From Actinoplanes sp. L3-i22 (GTDB taxonomy: Bacteria; Actinomycetota; Actinomycetes; Mycobacteriales; Micromonosporaceae), in NCBI RefSeq assembly GCF_019704555.1, contig NZ_AP024745.1:10405501-10469500 (forward strand): a DNA stretch of 64,000 nucleotides. The letters run 5' to 3'. The first letter of the stretch is position 1. Each line of letters begins with the position of its first letter. Of this stretch, positions 19,009-26,595 are shown piece after piece. The position numbers and the translations under genes are program-made. The notes beneath the pieces were generated by a model. It did not search any database and had not been told where the DNA came from. It saw only the letters and a list, made by a program, of their open reading frames with translations.

Positions 19009-19230
19009 CACGGCACGACCGCCACACTCAGCATTTCTCGACCCTAGAAGCGATTTCTAAGAATTCCCCGTGAGTCCTCTAATGGTTTCCGGTACGCAAG
19101 ATCGCCCATCTACCGCCAAAGCGGGAATTTCGTTGAGCTGCCAGGTTGTGCCAAGAACCCGGACAGGCGGCGCACAGGTGGTCCGGTAACGATGCGCGCA
19201 CGCGTATCGATCGCCTTTCAGGAGTAGCCG

Positions 19231-19605
19231 ATGACCACCGGACTGCCCGCGCCGCACGACGGTCCCCCGGAGCCGTGGGCGCCACCCGCGCCCCGCGCGC
19301 CGGATGATCCGGGCGCGCCGAGCTTCAAGCGGACGCTGATCACCGCGGTGCTGGCCACCGCCGTCGTCAGCGCCGCCCTGACGGCCGGCGTGATGGCCGC
19401 CCTCACCGGCAGCGACAGCTCGTCCGGCGGCGGGCGCGGCGGCCCGCCCGGAACGAGTCAGCAGGGCGGTCCCGGCGGCGGGTTCGGCCGGGGCAACCAG
19501 AACGGTGGCGGGTTCCCCGGCGGCGGGGGCTTCCCCGGCGGCGGTCAGAACGGCGGCGTTCCCGGCGGCCAGCAGGCCAGCGCCGCGCCCGGCGTCGGCA
19601 CCTGA
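19231..19605 (+). CDS. Small single-pass membrane protein with Gly-rich tail
   Basis: A 124-residue protein with a Pro-rich N-terminus, one membrane helix (~36-58; LITAVLATAVVSAALTAGVM) and a Gly/Gln/Asn-rich C-terminal tail containing repeats of FPGGGG. The ATG has AGGAG eight bases upstream. The helix and the residues around it are closely related to the next gene, so the two are paralogues. It is divergent from the HtrA operon, 220 bp away. Function unknown; the tail could be an extracellular disordered region. Confidence 0.8.
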   Translation: MTTGLPAPHDGPPEPWAPPAPRAPDDPGAPSFKRTLITAVLATAVVSAALTAGVMAALTGSDSSSGGGRGGPPGTSQQGGPGGGFGRGNQNGGGFPGGGGFPGGGQNGGVPGGQQASAAPGVGT

Positions 19606-19664
19606 CTCCCGCGCGGCCCGGCCCGATCGCCGCCACGAACGGGCCGGGCCGCACGGGTCGAGCC

Positions 19665-19724
19665 GGCCCTGTCTCGCTCGACCCAGCCCTGTCTCGCTCG
19701 CGCCAGCCCTGTCCCGCTCGACCC
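19665..19724. repeat. Three tandem 20-bp repeats
   Basis: The unit AGCCCTGTCTCGCTCGACCC occurs three times head to tail with 1-3 changes per unit, in the gap between the two Gly-rich membrane-protein genes. Confidence 0.85.
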
Positions 19725-19833
19725 GGTCCGCGGGTCGGGGCCAAGTTGACAGGGGACGCCTACATCGGGGACAGGGTCCACATAGTCCGGGCAGCGACGA
19801 TCTCCTCACCGCGATGAACCGAGGAGTCGCCGC

Positions 19834-20577
19834 ATGAGCGCGAACGAAGAAACCGGACTGCAGACCACCCCGACCCCGCCGCTCGCCGAGCCGGCCGGGG
19901 CCGTGAGCACCCTTCAGCCCCGGGACCCGTGGGCCGAGCCGACCGCCGAGCACGAGGACCCGGAACCCCCCACCGAGCTGGTCCCGACCTCGCCGGTGTC
20001 CGCGCTGCCCGCCGAGCCGCCGACCGGGGTGTTGCCCGCCGGGCCGCCGACCGGGGTGTTGCCCGCCGGGCCGCCGACCGGGGTGTTGCCGCCGAGCCAG
20101 CTCGCCGGCTCGCCCGCCGGCGCCCTCCCGGACCAGCCGGAGAACGCCCCGCCCGGCGTGATCCCGGGGCAGCTCGTGGGCGGTCCGCCGACCGGTGGCT
20201 GGGTCCCGCCCGGGCCCGCGGCGAAGAAGCCCCGCAACCCGAAGACGATCCTGATCGCCGCGGTGCTGGCCACCGCGGTGGCCAGTTCCGGGATCACCGC
20301 CGGGATCATGGCCGCGGTCGGCGGCTCGTCCAGCTCGACCGGCGTCACCCAGCAGGGCGGCCCGGGCGGTGGCGGCGGAATGCCCGGCGGAGGCGGCGGC
20401 TTCGGTGGCGGTGGCATGGGCGGCCAGAACGGCCAGCAGGGCACGACCGGCCAGCAGGGCACGACCGATCAGCAGGGCACGACCGATCAGCAGGGCACGA
20501 CCGGACAGCAAGGGACGACCGGACAGCAGGGTCAGACCGGGACCACCCAGAGTGGGACCACCGGTACCGGGACCTGA
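19834..20577 (+). CDS. Membrane protein paralogue with Gln-Gly-Thr-Thr repeats
   Basis: A 247-residue paralogue of the preceding gene. The N-terminal ~130 residues are Pro/Glu-rich and include three copies of LPAGPPTGV. The single membrane helix (KTILIAAVLATAVASSG) matches the other protein, and the tail is Gly-rich followed by a run of hexapeptides QQGTTG or QQGTTD. The DNA repeats coding for these are nearly exact, so copy number is probably variable. The ATG follows AGGAG. Function unknown; the layout suggests an anchored, disordered surface protein. Confidence 0.8.
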   Translation: MSANEETGLQTTPTPPLAEPAGAVSTLQPRDPWAEPTAEHEDPEPPTELVPTSPVSALPAEPPTGVLPAGPPTGVLPAGPPTGVLPPSQLAGSPAGALPDQPENAPPGVIPGQLVGGPPTGGWVPPGPAAKKPRNPKTILIAAVLATAVASSGITAGIMAAVGGSSSSTGVTQQGGPGGGGGMPGGGGGFGGGGMGGQNGQQGTTGQQGTTDQQGTTDQQGTTGQQGTTGQQGQTGTTQSGTTGTGT

Positions 20578-20589
20578 CGGGCCCGGAGA

Positions 20590-20628
20590 CACGGTGGCCG
20601 TGTCCTCCATGCGGAGACGGCCACCGTG
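20590..20628. terminator. Bidirectional terminator
   Basis: CACGGTGGCC pairs with GGCCACCGTG, and inner bases GTCTCC-type pairing extends the stem. It lies between the convergent membrane-protein and StyA-like genes. Confidence 0.7.
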
Positions 20629-20663
20629 CTCACGTCGTACCAAATCGGATCTTGAATGTGATC

Positions 20664-21914
20664 CTAGGAACCACTGACCTCGGCGAGGTAGGCGGCGGAC
20701 TTCTCCGGGTCGACGAACCAGTTGAGCAGGTCGTTCGGGTCGACGAAGCCGTAGGCGAAGCGGCGGGCGATCTGCTCGTTCGCGGTGGCGGCGCCGAGCA
20801 GCTGCTGGACGTGCGGCGGAAGCGGCTGGAGCATCGCGTTCGTCCAGCCGGTGACCGCCATGCCGTGCGCGGTCCAGAACGTCTCGAACGTGTCCGTCAT
20901 CCACTGCTCGTCGAACGGCTGGTCGCCGCGCGCGAGAATCGCCTGCAGGTAGTGGTGGGCGGCCTTGGCCGCGGTGTTGCTGCCCTGACCGGTGATCGGG
21001 TCGTTGGCGATGACCACGTCGGCCAGTCCCAGGACCTGGCCGCCGCCGGGCAGGTGCGCGACCGGCCTGCGGACCGTCGGGGTGTACCGGCCGTGCAGGG
21101 TGGCCTTGGCGTCGGTGAGCCGGACGTTGCCGGCGCGCGCGGCGACCCACGGCAGGTGCTCGCGGATCAGGTCGAGGGTGATCTCGAGGTGCTGCCCGGG
21201 GGCCATCCGGCCGGTGTTGCCGGCCCAGCGGTCCAGCGGCCCGCCGGGGACCGCCTCCCAGAACAGGATGTCGCACGGGCCGGTGTGGGTCAGGCCGGGG
21301 ATCACGAAGAGCTCGCCGAGGCCGGGCAGGGCGTGGAAGCCGACGTGCGGCTCCGGCCACTCCGGGTCCGGCTCCAGGCCGTGCACGTAGGCGACGGCCA
21401 GGCCGCGCTGCGGCTCGGCGTACGGCGACCGCTCCGGATCCCGGTCGAACATCGCCACCAGGTCGCCCTTGCCGGCCGCGACGATCGTCAGGTCGTAGCG
21501 GCCGAGCTGGGTGATCGCGTCCAGGTCCTGGGTGGTGGCCGCGTTGTAGACCACCTCGACGCCCCGCTCCTCGGCGTCCTCCAGCCAGCGGGCCATCTTC
21601 ACCCGCTGGTCGGTGGACTGGGCCGGGCGGTCCAGCGGCGCGTTGAACGCCAGCGCCAACTGTCCCTTCTCGACCGAGAGCTGCGGCCGCAGCCCGTGGA
21701 TCGGTGGGGACTCCTGCTCCCAGTGGTTCAGTCCGTAGGCCCGCTCGGTGCCCAGCGCCAGGTCGAACATCGCCTGGGTGGACGTGGGCCAGCCGGTGCG
21801 GATCTCGTCCGGGGTACGCGCCGACATGAGGGTGACGTCGTATCCCTCGGCGCGGAGGCTGAGGGCGAGCTGGAGGCCGGCCTGACCGGCCCCCACGATG
21901 AGTATCTTGCGCAC
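20664..21914 (-). CDS. StyA-like FAD-dependent styrene monooxygenase
   Basis: A 416-residue flavoprotein with an N-terminal dinucleotide fold VGAGQAG (7-13). Strong family features of styrene/indole monooxygenase StyA follow: RTGWPTSTQAMFDLAL, LSVEKGQLALAF and a late flavin-contact region GLADVVIANDPITGQGSN. These enzymes epoxidise styrenes or oxidise indoles with FADH2 from a separate reductase (StyB), which is not in the window. The GTG start has AGGAGG seven bases upstream. It lies 19 bases after the conservon GTPase on the same strand and may be co-transcribed with it. Confidence 0.88.
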   Translation of the reverse strand: MRKILIVGAGQAGLQLALSLRAEGYDVTLMSARTPDEIRTGWPTSTQAMFDLALGTERAYGLNHWEQESPPIHGLRPQLSVEKGQLALAFNAPLDRPAQSTDQRVKMARWLEDAEERGVEVVYNAATTQDLDAITQLGRYDLTIVAAGKGDLVAMFDRDPERSPYAEPQRGLAVAYVHGLEPDPEWPEPHVGFHALPGLGELFVIPGLTHTGPCDILFWEAVPGGPLDRWAGNTGRMAPGQHLEITLDLIREHLPWVAARAGNVRLTDAKATLHGRYTPTVRRPVAHLPGGGQVLGLADVVIANDPITGQGSNTAAKAAHHYLQAILARGDQPFDEQWMTDTFETFWTAHGMAVTGWTNAMLQPLPPHVQQLLGAATANEQIARRFAYGFVDPNDLLNWFVDPEKSAAYLAEVSGS

Positions 21915-21933
21915 AGTGATGCCTCCTGTGTGA

Positions 21934-22548
21934 CTACAAGCCGACGCCTTGACCGGCGAGGGCGGTGGCGCGCTCCGTCGCGTGGTTCACCACGGCCAGC
22001 AATGCGTGCGCGACGTTGCGCGGTTCGCGGATGTCCGCGGCGATCAGCGGGACGTGCGGGGGCAGGGTGAGCGCCTCCCGTACCTCGGAGAGCTCGTGGG
22101 TCTGGAGGCCGTGGAAGAGATTGACGCAGACGATCCACGGCACGTCCGCGTCGTTCTCGAAGTAGTTGACCGCGGCGAACGAGTTCTCCAGATGGTTGGT
22201 GTCGACCAGGACCAGGGCGCCGACCGCGCCCCGGACCAGGTCGTCCCACATCGGCCAGAACCGGGGCTGGCCCGGCGTGCCGAACAGATAGAGCACAAGG
22301 GAATCGTCGACGGTCACCCGGCCGAAGTCCATCGCCACCGTGGTGGTGACCTTGTCGATGCCAGGATCGAGGCGGTCGATCTGGGCGGCGGCGGCGGTCA
22401 TCCAGGACTCGGTGCGAATTGCCGGAATTTCCGAGATGGCCTCGACCGCGGTCGTCTTGCCCACGCCGAAACCCCCGGCGATCACGATCTTCGCCGAGGA
22501 CATCCCGCCGTTCAGGCTCGCGTCAGGTGAGTCGGAGGAGGCCGGCAC
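21934..22548 (-). CDS. cvnD: Conservon GTPase (CvnD)
   Basis: A 204-residue small GTPase of the MglA-like conservon type, with P-loop GGFGVGKTT (25-33), the LFGTPGQPRF switch region and VNLF in the NKxD position. The GTG at 22548 (GGAG seven bases upstream) is preferred over ATG 22503, because conservon genes usually overlap like this and the start overlaps the DUF742 gene by 26 bases. In conservons, CvnA-D form a membrane-linked complex that controls development and secondary metabolism in streptomycetes. Confidence 0.9.
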   Translation of the reverse strand: MPASSDSPDASLNGGMSSAKIVIAGGFGVGKTTAVEAISEIPAIRTESWMTAAAAQIDRLDPGIDKVTTTVAMDFGRVTVDDSLVLYLFGTPGQPRFWPMWDDLVRGAVGALVLVDTNHLENSFAAVNYFENDADVPWIVCVNLFHGLQTHELSEVREALTLPPHVPLIAADIREPRNVAHALLAVVNHATERATALAGQGVGL

Positions 22549-22873
22549 GAAGTCTCTCCAGGAGCGCTAGATCTTGCGAGGGGCGAGCGTCATGAACGAC
22601 CAGCTGTCCGATCTTGAGCAGGTCGTTGATCAGCAGTCGGGTGAGCCCGAGCGGCAGCCCGCAGGACGCCGACAGCTCGGCCACCGAGCACATCCGGCGG
22701 GCCTGCTCGTAGAGCGAGCGGGTGGCCGGGGCCAGGCTGGCGGCGAGGACCGGGTCGTAGCGGTTGCCGGTGGAGACCAGGGTGTGGATCAGGAGGGGAC
22801 TGCGGCTGCTGGTTCGCCCCCGCGCGGTCATGTACGGGCGCACCTTCCAGTGCAGCCCCGGCCTTCGGGCCAT
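22523..22873 (-). CDS. cvnC: DUF742 conservon protein (CvnC)
   Basis: A 116-residue DUF742 protein with a winged-helix-like pattern: CSVAELSASCGLPLGLTRLL, then LLKIGQLVVH. The ATG at 22873 has GGAGG six bases upstream; a TTG directly before it is also open. The family is the third member of the CvnABCD cassette and is found only next to roadblock and GTPase genes. Fourteen bases separate it from CvnB. Confidence 0.92.
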   Translation of the reverse strand: MARRPGLHWKVRPYMTARGRTSSRSPLLIHTLVSTGNRYDPVLAASLAPATRSLYEQARRMCSVAELSASCGLPLGLTRLLINDLLKIGQLVVHDARPSQDLALLERLRAGLLRLT

Positions 22874-22886
22874 CAACGGCCTCCGA

Positions 22887-23324
22887 TCAACGAGCCGGTG
22901 CGGGCAGCGTGCCTTGGTGCAGCGCGTGCCGGGTCTCCGGGGTCAGCGCGTGGCCGACCGCCTGGCTGAACGTGGTCATCGCGTACCCCAGGTGTCCGAT
23001 CTGGGTCTGGGGTTGAGCGGAGACGAGCAGCGCCGCGACGAACTCGCCGTGCGGGTCGTCGATCCGCAGGAACGCCAGATGGCCGTGCGGGTAGCGGATG
23101 CTCAGGTTCTCCGGGGCGCCGAGCTGCAGCAGGCCGCCGAGCTGGCCGGTGATGCCGAGGAAGCCGGCGGCGAGCGCGGCGACGCTCTCCGCGTGCGCCT
23201 GGCTGAGATGTCCGGACGAGGCCAGTTGCAGGCCGTCGGCGGAGACCAGGACGACCGCGCTGATCGTCGGCACCTCACGGACGAGCTGGCCGATCAGCCA
23301 GGAGACATCCGGGTTGTCAGTCAT
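22887..23324 (-). CDS. cvnB: Roadblock/LC7 conservon protein (CvnB)
   Basis: A 145-residue roadblock/LC7 protein. It starts near DVSWLIGQLVREVP and carries the typical AVVLVSADGLQLASS strand pair. Roadblock proteins bind and regulate the partner GTPase. The start overlaps the CvnA stop by 8 bases, and AGGA lies just upstream. Confidence 0.94.
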   Translation of the reverse strand: MTDNPDVSWLIGQLVREVPTISAVVLVSADGLQLASSGHLSQAHAESVAALAAGFLGITGQLGGLLQLGAPENLSIRYPHGHLAFLRIDDPHGEFVAALLVSAQPQTQIGHLGYAMTTFSQAVGHALTPETRHALHQGTLPAPAR

Positions 23325-24381
23325 GGGGGTCCTTCGAGTTCTGCTGGGGGGATTTCGCCCGGGCCGCGTCGACGCCCGCGTTGAAATCCGCGGCGTCGTC
23401 GTGCCAGGCGGTCTGGTGGACCTCGGTGGTGACCGGGGGCGGCGGCGCGCTGGTCCGGACGCTGGCCGGCACCCGGCGCGGCATCGGCTTCGGCACCGCC
23501 GGGAGCAGCATGGTCACGTCGTTCTGATGGTTCTGCTGGTTCTGCGCCGGGACCGCCGGCGGCTCCGGGGCGGTCGAGTCCGGCTCCGGGCGCGGCGCCT
23601 CGCAGAGCAGGTCCGCCCCGATCAGCAGCATCGCGACCGTGCCGCGCGGCTGGCGCGGCACCAGCCGGACCCGCAGCGAACGGTGCCGGTGGGTCAGCAC
23701 CGACGCCACGGCCAGGCCCAGGTGCGCCGGCTGCAGCTCACCGGCGGCCGGCCCGTCCGCCAGCAGCGACTCGATCCACGGCTGGTGCGCCGGATTGAGG
23801 CCGATCCCGTTGTCCTCCACCCGGATCACCACGTCACCGTCGCCGGTCAGGTGCGCGGCGATGCTGACCGGCTCGGTCGGCGGCGAATAGCGGTCGGCGT
23901 TGTCGATCAACTCGGTCAGGATCCGGATCACGTCGTCGGCGGCGTTCGCGGCCACCGCGAGATCGGCGATCGGGCCGAAGTGCAGCCGCTCGTAGTGCTC
24001 GACGGCGCCGCCGGCCGCCTGGGTGATCTCGTGCAGTGAGGTGATCTGCTGGTCCGGGTCGTCGAACGGCTCACCGGTGAGGACCCGCAAGTTCTCCGCC
24101 AGCCGCCGGACCCGGGTCACCGAGTGGTCGATCCGGAACAGGATCTTGCGGCGTTCGGCGTCCTGCTCGCGGAATTCGGCTTCCCCGATGTGGTGAACGG
24201 CCTCCCACGTAAGGGTGAGCAGCCGCAGAGCGAACTCACCGGCGACCGGCCGCCAGGGGTCCGGCTTCTCCGCCGGTCGCGGTTGCTGCGGGGTCAGGAC
24301 CTTCTCCGGTACGGCGTCAGGTACGCCCTGCTCGCGCCGCCGCCCGCGTAGCCAGCTCATCCAGCGGCCTGCCTCGGGCAT
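23317..24381 (-). CDS. cvnA: Short conservon histidine-kinase-like protein (CvnA), no sensor
   Basis: A 354-residue protein with an ATPase domain of the sensor-kinase type: N-box LIDNADRYSPP, then VEDNGIGLN. Upstream of it lies a dimerisation-like helix (FRIDHSVTRVRRLAENLRVL). Classical CvnA proteins are larger, with two membrane helices and an extracellular nitrate-sensor-like domain. Here only about 50 soluble residues precede the kinase core, and the C-terminal ~90 residues are Pro-rich. It would therefore be cytosolic and unable to sense outside signals directly. The ATG is preceded by GGGGAG. Confidence 0.9.
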   Translation of the reverse strand: MPEAGRWMSWLRGRRREQGVPDAVPEKVLTPQQPRPAEKPDPWRPVAGEFALRLLTLTWEAVHHIGEAEFREQDAERRKILFRIDHSVTRVRRLAENLRVLTGEPFDDPDQQITSLHEITQAAGGAVEHYERLHFGPIADLAVAANAADDVIRILTELIDNADRYSPPTEPVSIAAHLTGDGDVVIRVEDNGIGLNPAHQPWIESLLADGPAAGELQPAHLGLAVASVLTHRHRSLRVRLVPRQPRGTVAMLLIGADLLCEAPRPEPDSTAPEPPAVPAQNQQNHQNDVTMLLPAVPKPMPRRVPASVRTSAPPPPVTTEVHQTAWHDDAADFNAGVDAARAKSPQQNSKDPHD

Positions 24382-24679
24382 CGATTGCTCCCCAATTCGC
24401 CTTCTGTAGTACCGGAACAGCAGAAGATCACCGCCTGCGAGGTCTGTACCGTACCCGCCCGGTTGTCGGGATGGCTATCGGCGATACCTCACACACTTGA
24501 CCTTGGCCGGGCCGGGGATGTGGCCGGCTCGTCCGCGTGGACGAGCCCTGAACTGCGAACGTACGCCGGTCCATAGTGGATCATGTCGGACTGGGGGTGC
24601 GCTGCGCTCGGTGGCCGCGAAGTTACGGGGTGTCATGGGGGGTTGATTCGCATCATTCGCATCATCGATGCCGGGCGGC

Positions 24680-24775
24680 CCTTGATCGGCTTTGCGGCCG
24701 GCCCTTGATCGGCGATGCGAGCGACTCTTGATCGGCTTGCGGGCGGCTCTTGATCGGCTTTTGCCGGAGCGGCCG
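24680..24775. repeat. Four degenerate ~22-bp tandem repeats
   Basis: The unit, close to CTCTTGATCGGCTTGCGGGC, occurs four times. The core CTTGATCGGC is conserved in every copy. Confidence 0.75.
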
Positions 24776-24783
24776 GGCAACAC

Positions 24784-24825
24784 GAAAGCGCCCCCCGCTC
24801 GCGGAATCCGCGAACAGGGGGCGCT
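24784..24825 (-). terminator. Terminator of tRNA cluster 2
   Basis: AGCGCCCCC and GGGGGCGCT form a 9-bp stem, with inner pairing CGCGGA/TCCGCG. On the minus strand the stem is followed by TTTCG, ten bases past the end of tRNA-Val. Confidence 0.8.
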
Positions 24826-24834
24826 GTCAGTACG

Positions 24835-24906
24835 TGGGCGATACTGGGATCGAACCAGTGACCTCTTCCGTGTCAAGGAAGCGCGCTCCCGCTGCGCCAA
24901 TCGCCC
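24835..24906 (-). tRNA. tRNA-Val(GAC), copy 2
   Basis: 72 nt, identical to the copy at 12252-12323, anticodon GAC. CCA is not encoded. Confidence 0.96.
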
Positions 24907-24933
24907 TGGCTTCGCTTCCGAAGAAGCATTGCG

Positions 24934-25004
24934 AGGTGGAGACGGGATTTGAACCCGTGTACACGGCTTTGCAGGCCGTTGCCTCGCCTCTCGGCCACTC
25001 CACC
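24934..25004 (-). tRNA. tRNA-Cys(GCA), copy 2
   Basis: 71 nt, identical to the copy at 12369-12439, anticodon GCA, U73. Confidence 0.96.
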
Positions 25005-25042
25005 GAGCCAGCCCCGCACGTGTACCTGTGAAGGCCTCTCCG

Positions 25043-25114
25043 AGCGGACGACGGGATTCGAACCCGCGACCCTCACCTTGGCAAGGTGATGCGCTACCAC
25101 TGCGCCACGTCCGC
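25043..25114 (-). tRNA. tRNA-Gly(GCC), copy 2
   Basis: 72 nt, identical to the copy at 12480-12551, anticodon GCC, U73. Confidence 0.96.
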
Positions 25115-25146
25115 ATGTCGTTTGGTCTTCCCTGGCGACGGAAGAA

Positions 25147-25176
25147 ACGATAGCCGGTCACCTGCGACTTCGCCAA
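25147..25176 (-). promoter_or_regulatory. Promoter of tRNA cluster 2
   Basis: TTGGCG, 18-base spacer, TATCGT on the minus strand, 33 bases before tRNA-Gly. The same layout is seen before cluster 1. Confidence 0.6.
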
Positions 25177-25279
25177 ACCGGGGTCCCCAGGCGTGTCGTG
25201 AGCTGGGCGGACGCCGGGTTATCCACAGGAGGGGAATTTGGCGCGCGGGAGGCCGCCCGGTTCGGTTTGGATGTGGGGC

Positions 25280-26458
25280 ATGGAGATCCGGCAGATCAGC
25301 GCCGAGGAGCGCCTGACCACCTCGTTCCCCCTGCAGGCCTATGCGTTCATGCCGTCGCCCTGGTCCGACGAGGAGGTCGAGCGCTATCGGAAGCGCATGC
25401 GCTTCTTCACCACCACGACCAGCCTGATCGCCGAGGAGGACGGGGCGACGCTGGCCGGCGTCGCCGCCCTGCCGATGCGGCAGAACGTGCGCGACCTGGT
25501 GCACGACATGGCCGGCGTGGCCGGGGTCGCCTCGCATCCGTCGGCGCGGCGCCGCGGGCTGGTGCGGGAGCTGCTGACCCGGCTGCTGCGCCAGATGCGC
25601 GAGCAGGGCTGCACGGTGAGCGCGCTCTATCCGTTCCGCCCCAGTTTCTACGCCCGGTTCGGTTATGTCGGCATCCCCCGGTCCCGCACGGCCAGGTTCA
25701 CCCCGGAAGGGCTTTCCGAGCTGCTGCGGCGCGATCTTCCCGGTTCGGTCCAGCGCCTGCCGATCAAGGAGGGCTTCGAGGCGTACGACGTCTTGCTGCA
25801 CCGTCTCCTCGCCGACCGGCACGGGTTCGCGGTCTTCGACGAGACCCGGTCCGCGGAGGTCCGGGAGGAGCCGATGTGGGTGGCGCTCGCCCGGGTCGGC
25901 GACGAGGTGGTCGGCGGCGTTCGGTACCGGGTGGACGAGCACGGCGGCGACCTCCTCGCGTCGAACCTGTTCAGCACCGGGCCGCTCGGGCGGGCCCTGC
26001 TGCTGCAGTTCTTCGCCCGGCACGTCGACCAGGTCCGGCACGTCGAGGTGCTGCTCGGGGCGGACGAGACACCCGAGCTGTGGGGCACCGACATGACCGT
26101 GACCACCACGGCGACGGTGGACAATCCGACGCACAACGCCCCGATGGCCCGCGTGCTGGACGTGCCCGGGCTGGCCGGCAGCCGGGTCGGCCACGGCGGC
26201 ATCACCGTGGAGATCACCGGCGACGAGCTGATCGGCGGGGTGTGGACGCTCGGGGCCGACGACGGGCAGCTGACGGTGAAGCCGGGCGGCATCCCGGCGG
26301 CGACGTTGACGGCGGGCGGGTTCAGCGCGCTGGCGTATGGGGCGCTGGATCCGGTGGAGGTGGTCACTCGCGGGCTGGGTGATCTGGACGGCGGGGCGGT
26401 GGATCGGTTGGGCGCGCTGTTCCCGCGGCGGACGCCCTACCTGTTCGCCGAGTTCTGA
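25280..26458 (+). CDS. eis: Eis-like GNAT N-acetyltransferase
   Basis: A 392-residue protein of the Eis family: an N-terminal GNAT domain with acetyl-CoA loop VASHPSARRRGL (83-94), a second GNAT-like half, and a C-terminal SCP2-like part. It ends in Phe (PYLFAEF), and in Eis proteins the C-terminal carboxylate takes part in catalysis, so the exact end is meaningful. Eis enzymes acetylate amines, including aminoglycosides. The start could also be the ATG at 25271. The gene is divergent from tRNA cluster 2. Role here may be self-resistance or general amine acetylation. Confidence 0.87.
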   Translation: MEIRQISAEERLTTSFPLQAYAFMPSPWSDEEVERYRKRMRFFTTTTSLIAEEDGATLAGVAALPMRQNVRDLVHDMAGVAGVASHPSARRRGLVRELLTRLLRQMREQGCTVSALYPFRPSFYARFGYVGIPRSRTARFTPEGLSELLRRDLPGSVQRLPIKEGFEAYDVLLHRLLADRHGFAVFDETRSAEVREEPMWVALARVGDEVVGGVRYRVDEHGGDLLASNLFSTGPLGRALLLQFFARHVDQVRHVEVLLGADETPELWGTDMTVTTTATVDNPTHNAPMARVLDVPGLAGSRVGHGGITVEITGDELIGGVWTLGADDGQLTVKPGGIPAATLTAGGFSALAYGALDPVEVVTRGLGDLDGGAVDRLGALFPRRTPYLFAEF

Positions 26459-26483
26459 TCCGAACGCCACGCCCGGCGCGAGC

Positions 26484-26595
26484 GCGGGCACGGCACGACG
26501 CGGGCACGGCGTGGCGCGGGCACGGCGTGGCGCGGGCACCGCACGGCGCGGGTGCGGCGTGGCACGGGCACGGCGCGGCGCGGGCACGGCGCGGG
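26484..26595. repeat. Seven exact-period 16-bp tandem repeats
   Basis: The unit GCGGGCACGGCGTGGC is repeated seven times without a change of period, with 0-5 substitutions per unit. It fills the gap between the convergent Eis-like and ApbE-like genes and ends at the base before the ApbE stop codon. Confidence 0.9.

Larger units (their letters stand above)
24382..24833. other. Noncoding gap with repeats upstream of the conservon
   Basis: No protein-coding frame is supported. The part next to cvnA should hold its promoter. From 24680 to 24775 there is a degenerate tandem repeat, and at 24784-24825 the terminator of the second tRNA cluster. Confidence 0.6.

Noticed and set aside
19057..21360. 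767-residue minus-strand ORF
   Set aside because: Shadow of two Gly-rich membrane-protein genes and part of the StyA-like gene; Arg/Gly/Ala low complexity.
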